From Arcuatula senhousia (lineage: Eukaryota; Mollusca; Bivalvia; Mytilida; Mytilidae): DNA of 64,000 nucleotides. Position 1 is the stretch's first letter; each line of letters begins with the position of its first letter. Shown one piece after another: positions 63,032 through 64,000 of the stretch. Below the pieces are notes generated by a model. That model was given only the letters and a program-made list of their open reading frames with translations, made no database searches and was not told where the DNA came from. A program made the translations under genes and the position numbers. The stretch lies in NCBI GenBank assembly GCA_963971305.1, contig OZ020303.1:43450106-43514105 (forward strand). The letters are read 5' to 3'.

Positions 63032-64000
63032 ATGTTCGACCAAAGGAGAAGCTTGGAAATGACACAGAAGTTTCTCTTTTATCACAAAGAGTCTGTAAAA
63101 TGCTTGATTTTAAAGGATTGTCAAAGAAAAAGATTAAACGGCAATCAGAGATAATGTTGATAGAGGCAATCCAAAACGGGTCATGGGACGATTCATCGGA
63201 TGTATTTGGAGGAAGTTTCGCCGAGGGATCAGATTTACTGTGTAGTGATATAGATAAAATGCTCCACGTACCCAATGTTAAAGTCGTATCATCACCGGAT
63301 GAAGCAAAACAGTTTTCAAAGAATGACGTGATATTGTTGATGTGCCCTGAAAATCACAGACCCTGTTATCAATCTTTAAAATTCCTAACCCCGATCAAGG
63401 AGGGAGATTTAAGGAAATGTAAAAGGCTAGATATAAGATGTTTTGCCGAAGAGGTAGATGGAATATATTTTGCGTCGAGTGACAAATATATAAAAGCACG
63501 CCTTGAATCTCATAATTTTTCCAATAAGAAATATCCATTTGTTCGATCGCTTAATCGACATGGCCCATGTTCCGCTTTTATTACAATTGACAACGACATC
63601 GATATGGTCTATGCATTATCCGCAACTAAATGGCCTAATCAAGCACATTCCTGGATATATAGAAAACGAAAATATGGCTGGCCAAACAAAGATTTGATAC
63701 AGAAAGTTGTTGAAACAAAGTGCTCGTTGGTTCCCCTTGGTAATCCTGTGTCAGCGTTAGCACATTTGGAATGGAGGCTTTCTTTCTTACTTGGTGAAAG
63801 ACTTCTCTTTTGGAGTTTCAATAAGATTCAGTATTACTGCTATATTATAGCAAAGGATATTTTGAATCAATTAATTGCTCCAGAATTTCCAGACACGGTT
63901 GACAGTTTCCTTTTAAAAACAACCATGTTCTGGATGATTGAAGGAACTCCCCAAGAATTCTGGTCAAAAGAGAATATTTTTTGCTGCATTAAGACGATAC
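63032..64000 (+). CDS. Mab-21/cGAS-like nucleotidyltransferase (cGLR), large catalytic exon, 3' end beyond window
   Basis: A frame of 323 codons opens after the acceptor TTCTATTTAG in phase 1 and runs off the window. The nucleotidyltransferase signature is intact: GGSFAEGSD about 60 residues in, then SDIDK, whose two aspartates (63247-63249 and 63253-63255) fit the first metal ligands. A third acid lies in the strand DNDIDMVYAL (D at 63601-63603). The Mab-21 C-lobe follows: KWPNQAHSWI, RKRKYGWPNKDLIQ, LEWRLSFLLGERLL, FLLKTTMFWMIE and PQEFWSKENIF. In animals such cGAS-like receptors sense foreign nucleic acid and make cyclic dinucleotides that activate STING; others in the Mab-21 family are not enzymes. 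No cGAS zinc ribbon is visible. The upstream exon is not certain (see 53342). An internal ATG at 63090 is an alternative start. Confidence 0.85.

Noticed and set aside
63024..63821. Antisense frames (83 and 60 codons) and a 64-codon +frame across the cGLR exon
   Set aside because: They overlap the long Mab-21 frame, which has clear family motifs.

Overview
The window is animal nuclear DNA, AT-rich, intron-rich and heavily loaded with repeats. It most likely comes from a bivalve mollusc, and a mussel (Mytilus-like) is the best guess. The reasons are a metazoan ROCK gene with small exons and ~1 kb introns, a Mab-21/cGAS-like gene of the kind expanded in bivalves, and repeats typical of bivalves: Pearl/HINE-like elements with tandem cores, Penelope-type reverse-transcriptase fragments and many short TIR elements. 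The species call is inference. Layout: (1) 1-32.5 kb (+) is the 3' part of a Rho-associated kinase gene. 29 exons (1610-31992) read in one unbroken frame for ~1049 codons, from the end of the kinase lobe through the AGC tail, the long coiled coil with its Rho-binding segment, the split PH domain with its inserted C1 zinc finger, and the stop codon. Kinase exons lie upstream of the window. Its introns hold a LINE fragment, several MITEs, five large tandem-core elements, a 146-bp satellite, a pogo-like MITE nested in a chimeric element, a piggyBac relic and a decayed duplicate of the C1 exon. (2) 32.5-44.8 kb has no recognised gene. It holds several TIR elements, a ~50-bp minisatellite broken up by a large inverted repeat and a perfect-looking palindrome, and a 169-bp tandem-core element. 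(3) 44.9-47.0 kb (-) is a complete four-exon gene for a 363-residue, low-complexity, charged protein that I do not recognise. (4) 47.3-53.3 kb holds MITEs, a possible 54-codon ORF, a Penelope-like RT fragment inserted into another repeat, and an inverted pair of unidentified coding-like segments. (5) 53.3-64 kb (+) is the start of a Mab-21/cGAS-like nucleotidyltransferase (cGLR) gene. Its large catalytic exon begins at 63032 and runs off the window. A TATA box and a 19-nt coding exon at 53342 match it in phase and may be its first exon. The ~9.7 kb between them holds a non-autonomous LTR retrotransposon, two Pearl/HINE-like elements and, at 60891-62202, a nearly identical 358-bp tandem array whose minus strand carries four hammerhead ribozymes. 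That array looks like an animal retrozyme and is the most striking object here. A common design runs through many repeats. Families unrelated in their end sequences share a 5' double hairpin with a short loop, a CGT/CCGT-type microsatellite, a tandem array of ~135-182 bp monomers, and a 3' end that repeats half of the head in inverse orientation followed by a second small hairpin.
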